Part shown: positions 61,021-64,000 of the stretch, piece by piece | Layout of the letters: each line of letters opens with the position of its first letter | How positions within the stretch are numbered: position 1 is the first letter of the stretch | Origin: Arthrobacter sp. CJ23 | Lineage (GTDB): Bacteria > Actinomycetota > Actinomycetes > Actinomycetales > Micrococcaceae | Reading direction: 5' to 3' | NCBI RefSeq assembly: GCF_024741795.1 | Contig: NZ_CP102950.1 | Location: 1,116,001 to 1,180,000, forward strand | DNA length: 64,000 bases | Translations under genes and position numbers: made by a program | Notes under the pieces: generated by a model | The model's input: only the letters and a program-made list of their open reading frames with translations | The model's database searches: none | What the model was told of the DNA's origin: nothing

Positions 61021-62459
61021 GCCGGCCTCGCAAAGATGATCTGGTCGATGGTTGCTTCCCGGGTGCTGCCGTCCGCCAGCGTCCAGCTCAGCTGCTGTTG
61101 GGTCTCGGGATTGATGGTGGCCCATTCCGAGTCCGTGGCCAGTTGGTAATAGGCCACCACCTCGGCGAGCCCTTGGGACAGGGGATACGCCCCGGTGATC
61201 TCGGCCAGGGTCGCCTGCTCGGCGTCCTCCAGGACGGCGTCGATGTTCGAGCGCAGCCGCTCCTTGTCCACGTGGAACTGGCTGAAGAGGGCCCCGGCGT
61301 CAACGTCGCCGTCGTCGGCCGTCACTATGTCGTCCATCACCAGAACCTTCCGGCTCCCCTCATAGAGCGGCCGCTCGAACGGCAGAATCACGTCCACCGA
61401 GGGCGCAGCCAGGTCCATGAACACCCCCGACGGCGGTGCTTGCCGGGTAGCCAGCGCACCGGATTCGACACGCCGGATCAGCTGCATGATGCGCTTGTTC
61501 TCGAGGAAGACCTTGTCGTCCAGGAGCCGGCGGAGCTGCTGGGAGAGCTGCCGGACGGTGCCTTGGGTCTGCTCGACGGCGGGAAGCCAGTCCTGGTGCA
61601 GGCCGGTCACTGCGTGGAGATTCTCGACGCCGGCCAGTGCCTCGATCTCGGTGGCCCGCTGGAGGAGGTCCTTGAGTTCGGCCCGGAGCTGTGGCGACAT
61701 CAGGTAGTCCCAGAAGCCCTGGAAGGTGCGGCCCTGCAGGGAGCTGCTGATGTCCTGCTGGCTGCCGAAGATCGAGGCGAGGAGCTCGCCTTGGCTGCCC
61801 TCCCACGTGGCGATCTGCTCGCGCACCAGCCGGTCCAGTTTGCGGAAGTTCTGTTCGACCTCCCGGAAATCCGCGAGCAAGTCCTTGGCGAGGGCCGTGA
61901 GTTGCTGGAAATGGTCCAAGGCCTCGGGCGCGCTCATTACCTTGATGTTGCCGCCGCGGATGCGCTGCATCTCGGCGTCGATCTCGTCCCGCTGGCGCTG
62001 CAACTCGGTGAGCCGGACTTCCGGGTCCGCCTCGGACTGCTGCACCAGGGTCTTGAGCACCGTGAAGATGCTGCTGAGCCGGGACTGTGTGGCCACGAAG
62101 TCACGGCCCCGCAAGCTTTCCGCCCAGCGCACCACGTTCTCCGCGGCGGGAGTGAGGTCATAGCGAGGCTCGTCCTGGCCCGGCAGATAGTACTTTCGGA
62201 GCCAGGACCGTTCAGGTGCCGCCCAGTCATCAAGGTATTCGCTCGCTTGGCGGGGGAACTTTTCCTCGCCGTACGTCTCCCTGAGTCCGAAGAGGACGTC
62301 ATCCAGAATGTCGATGAGGTGTTGGCGGCCGAGGTTTCGTTGATTGGGCCCCGTGAAGGCGGCCATGAAAAAGCAAACGGCCAAGGGAGCATTTTGAGCT
62401 CGAAGCAGGGCCCATCCTGCATGGTTCTCACGCAGGGCGTTGATTGCGTAGTAGTCCAT
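61017..62459 (-). CDS. jetA: Wadjet kleisin subunit JetA (DUF3375)
   Basis: The 480-aa protein starts MDYYAINALRENHAGWALL, the typical DUF3375 N-terminus, and has the long helical middle expected of a MukF-like kleisin. The ATG at 62459 is chosen because AAGGA lies just before it and the extra 20 residues of the longer frame (from 62519) are not family-like. First gene of the jetABCD operon. Confidence 0.9.
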   Translation of the reverse strand: MDYYAINALRENHAGWALLRAQNAPLAVCFFMAAFTGPNQRNLGRQHLIDILDDVLFGLRETYGEEKFPRQASEYLDDWAAPERSWLRKYYLPGQDEPRYDLTPAAENVVRWAESLRGRDFVATQSRLSSIFTVLKTLVQQSEADPEVRLTELQRQRDEIDAEMQRIRGGNIKVMSAPEALDHFQQLTALAKDLLADFREVEQNFRKLDRLVREQIATWEGSQGELLASIFGSQQDISSSLQGRTFQGFWDYLMSPQLRAELKDLLQRATEIEALAGVENLHAVTGLHQDWLPAVEQTQGTVRQLSQQLRRLLDDKVFLENKRIMQLIRRVESGALATRQAPPSGVFMDLAAPSVDVILPFERPLYEGSRKVLVMDDIVTADDGDVDAGALFSQFHVDKERLRSNIDAVLEDAEQATLAEITGAYPLSQGLAEVVAYYQLATDSEWATINPETQQQLSWTLADGSTREATIDQIIFARPA

Positions 62460-62671
62460 CCGGTCCTTCGTTGCACGTTCCCGCGGCCCGAACGCGGCGC
62501 TCAACCCGGGTTCCTCCATGATATTGGCCTGCCGTCAAAATCCGTGGCAACGAAATTTCGCCAGATACTAGCTATCCGGGAAAACCTCTGTATGCTTGTA
62601 GCTGTTGTTGTGTTTGGCATTTGGTAGTTCAGGCAGTTCCCGCGGTTCATTGAAGCGCGACCTTCTGAAGT

Positions 62672-62740
62672 AACGGTGGAGAACACCCCACACCGGAGGC
62701 CCGACAGTCGGGACAACCTCCACCTTCAGTAAGGACTGAA
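62672..62740 (+). promoter_or_regulatory. structured leader of the cold-shock gene
   Basis: GGAGG pairs with CCTCC around an inner hairpin (CCCGA-CAG-TCGGG) at 62695-62721, while GGTGGAG just upstream could pair instead with CTCCACC, giving two exclusive folds. The ribosome site AAGG (62731-62734) forms the loop of a 6-bp hairpin, TTCAGT/ACTGAA. Cold-shock leaders are known to be temperature-sensitive switches, so a similar role is likely here. Confidence 0.5.
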
Positions 62741-62743
62741 AAA

Positions 62744-62947
62744 ATGGCTACAGGTACCGTCAAGTGGTTCAACTCCGAAAAGGGCTTCGGCTTCATCTCT
62801 CCTGAAGATGGCAGCCAGGACGTTTTCGCTCACTACTCCGCCATCAACTCCTCGGGCTACCGCTCCCTCGAAGAGAACCAGAAGGTTTCCTTCGACGTCG
62901 AGCAGGGCCCCAAGGGTCCCCAGGCAGTAAACATCCAGGCCATCTAG
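62744..62947 (+). CDS. cspA: cold-shock protein (CspA family)
   Basis: The 67-aa single cold-shock domain carries both RNA-binding motifs: RNP1 KGFGFIS (residues 14-20) and RNP2 DVFAHYS. It acts as an RNA chaperone. The ATG follows AAGGA at good spacing, and the gene has a long, structured leader and a strong terminator. Confidence 0.95.
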   Translation: MATGTVKWFNSEKGFGFISPEDGSQDVFAHYSAINSSGYRSLEENQKVSFDVEQGPKGPQAVNIQAI

Positions 62948-62963
62948 GTTTCGGATTTTCAAA

Positions 62964-62992
62964 GGAAGGGCCGGTCATTGACCGGCCCTTCC
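62964..62992 (+). terminator. terminator after the cold-shock gene
   Basis: GGAAGGGCCGGTC, ATT, GACCGGCCCTTCC is a perfect 13-bp stem with a 3-base loop, 17 bases past the stop codon. It is followed by GGCGTTTAA, so the T-run is weak, but the stem is very stable. Confidence 0.75.
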
Positions 62993-63045
62993 GGCGTTTA
63001 AGCTTTGTCCGTTTTCGGGGCGCCGGTTCTGGCAGGATTGTTGCC

Positions 63046-64000
63046 ATGCGAACACCCGATACCGTGCCGGCACTCGACCTCCGTATCAGCATCGAAGGCT
63101 CCACCCCGGAGATCTGGCGGAGACTGATTGTGCCCGAGTCGGCCACCATCGCCGATTTCCACCAGGCGATCCAGAAGGCCTTCGGCTGGCAGGACTACCA
63201 CCTCTACGGAGTCAGGGCCAGCGACCGCAAAGGCCAGCCCCGCGTGATCGTAGGCACGGAAGAAGCAGCTGACGAGCTCGGAGCGGAAGCCGCCGCCGGC
63301 GTCGTACTCTCCGAACTGATCGATCCGTCAGACGCAGGCGCCGCCAAGCTCGAGTATGAGTACGACTTCGGCGACTCCTGGATCCACGAAATCGCGGTAC
63401 TCGGCCCCGCCGAGCTGCCGCCGGGAAGCATCCAATGCGTCGACGGCGCCATGAGGGGACCCGTGGAGGACTCCGGTGGCATCGGCGGCTATGCGGACCT
63501 GCTCTCGAAGCTGAACGATCCGGAGTATGGCGACCACGACGGCGCCGCCGAGTGGCTTGAAGGCATGACGGGCGAACCCGCCGCGGACTTCGACCCCGCA
63601 GCCTTCAGCCTTGAGGCCATCAACACGCAACTGGTCCAGCTGGCCAGGCGGCTCTGGCCCGGGCCGGTGAGCGCGGAGGACATGCACGCCGTCCTGAAGC
63701 CCGTCCAGTGGTTCCTGGACGAGGCTTCGCCCGACGGCCTCGAGCTGACCAAGGACGGCTACGTGAAGCCCGCCATCGTCAAGGCGGCCATGACCGCGCT
63801 CGGCTGGGACGAGGCCTGGATGGGCACCGGCCGTCAGGAGATCCACACGCGCCCCATGCTGGCGCTGCGGGAACAGCTGCAAGAGTGGAAACTGCTCCGG
63901 AAATTCAAGGGACGGCTCGTCCTCACGCCGTCCGGCCGCAAGGTCGCCAAAGACCCGCAGGCCCTCTGGGACTACCTTGCGGACCGCGTGGCCCATCCCT
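63046..64000 (+). CDS. pRiA4b ORF-3-like protein (partial)
   Basis: An open frame of 318 codons runs off the right edge. The N-terminal 180 residues match the pRiA4b ORF-3 (PF07929) pattern: LDLRISIEGSTPEIWRRLIV, FHQAIQKAFGWQDYHLYGV, YDFGDSWIHEI and CVDGAMRGPVEDSGG. The function of the family is not known. The remaining part is helical, with a winged-helix look near the end (LRKFKGRLVLTPSGRKVA). It starts at an ATG preceded by GGCAGGA. Confidence 0.88.
   Translation, partial: MRTPDTVPALDLRISIEGSTPEIWRRLIVPESATIADFHQAIQKAFGWQDYHLYGVRASDRKGQPRVIVGTEEAADELGAEAAAGVVLSELIDPSDAGAAKLEYEYDFGDSWIHEIAVLGPAELPPGSIQCVDGAMRGPVEDSGGIGGYADLLSKLNDPEYGDHDGAAEWLEGMTGEPAADFDPAAFSLEAINTQLVQLARRLWPGPVSAEDMHAVLKPVQWFLDEASPDGLELTKDGYVKPAIVKAAMTALGWDEAWMGTGRQEIHTRPMLALREQLQEWKLLRKFKGRLVLTPSGRKVAKDPQALWDYLADRVAHP

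Overview
The window is high-GC DNA with dense gene packing, GTG/TTG starts, leaderless-looking starts and gene types (ArsR-SRPBCC regulator, PhnDCE transporter, VOC proteins, Wadjet, a 67-aa cold-shock protein) that fit an actinomycete, most likely Arthrobacter or a close Micrococcaceae relative. That assignment is an inference from composition and gene content.

Layout. (1) 0-12.7 kb is ordinary accessory metabolism and regulation: an ArsR-SRPBCC fusion, a GNAT acetyltransferase, an aminotransferase, a phnD-phnC-phnE operon that runs on into a protein tyrosine phosphatase and a TetR regulator, an MFS exporter, an AraC regulator and VOC proteins. (2) 13-15.4 kb is a more A/T-rich, translationally coupled pair of unknown proteins with long Gly/Ala-rich hydrophobic segments. 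(3) 16-41.6 kb is a defence island: a NERD-UvrD-type helicase, a GIY-YIG-like protein, a PLD-DUF3427 helicase, a NYN-BRCT pair, and then a six-gene, stop/start-overlapping operon: helicase-DUF1998, SNF2 helicase, Eco57I/DrmMI-like DNA methylase, free-standing target-recognition domain (TRD), McrB, McrC. The methylase reads through a run of ten G residues placed just before its TRD. One base more or less brings in a stop codon within two codons in either alternative frame, so the gene looks phase-variable. The next gene is a second copy of the TRD whose start is homologous and in frame, so recombination could swap specificity.

(4) 42.8-49.8 kb is a compact three-gene cassette: a RapA-type SNF2 helicase on the plus strand, convergent with an Hsp70-like ATPase and a 664-aa protein whose C-terminus looks like GrpE. 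I do not recognise this combination as a named system. It sits between two separated fragments of one zinc alcohol/butanediol dehydrogenase gene, and outside those between 548-bp direct repeats made from the 3' part of a flavin monooxygenase gene. These look like scars of insertion and homologous exchange.

(5) 50-55 kb returns to housekeeping and accessory genes (monooxygenase, VOC/MarR pair with two matching operators, a DsbA-like membrane protein whose Shine-Dalgarno lies in a perfect hairpin, a hydrolase). (6) 55.3-62.5 kb has a MazEF-type toxin-antitoxin module and a Wadjet jetABCD operon in which the nuclease subunit jetD is frameshifted. (7) The right end has a cold-shock gene with a structured leader and a pRiA4b ORF-3-like protein cut by the window edge.

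No tRNA, rRNA, CRISPR array, transposase or integrase was seen. The most interesting targets are the phase-variable methylase with its spare TRD in a DISARM-like/McrBC operon, and the SNF2-Hsp70-GrpE-like cassette.
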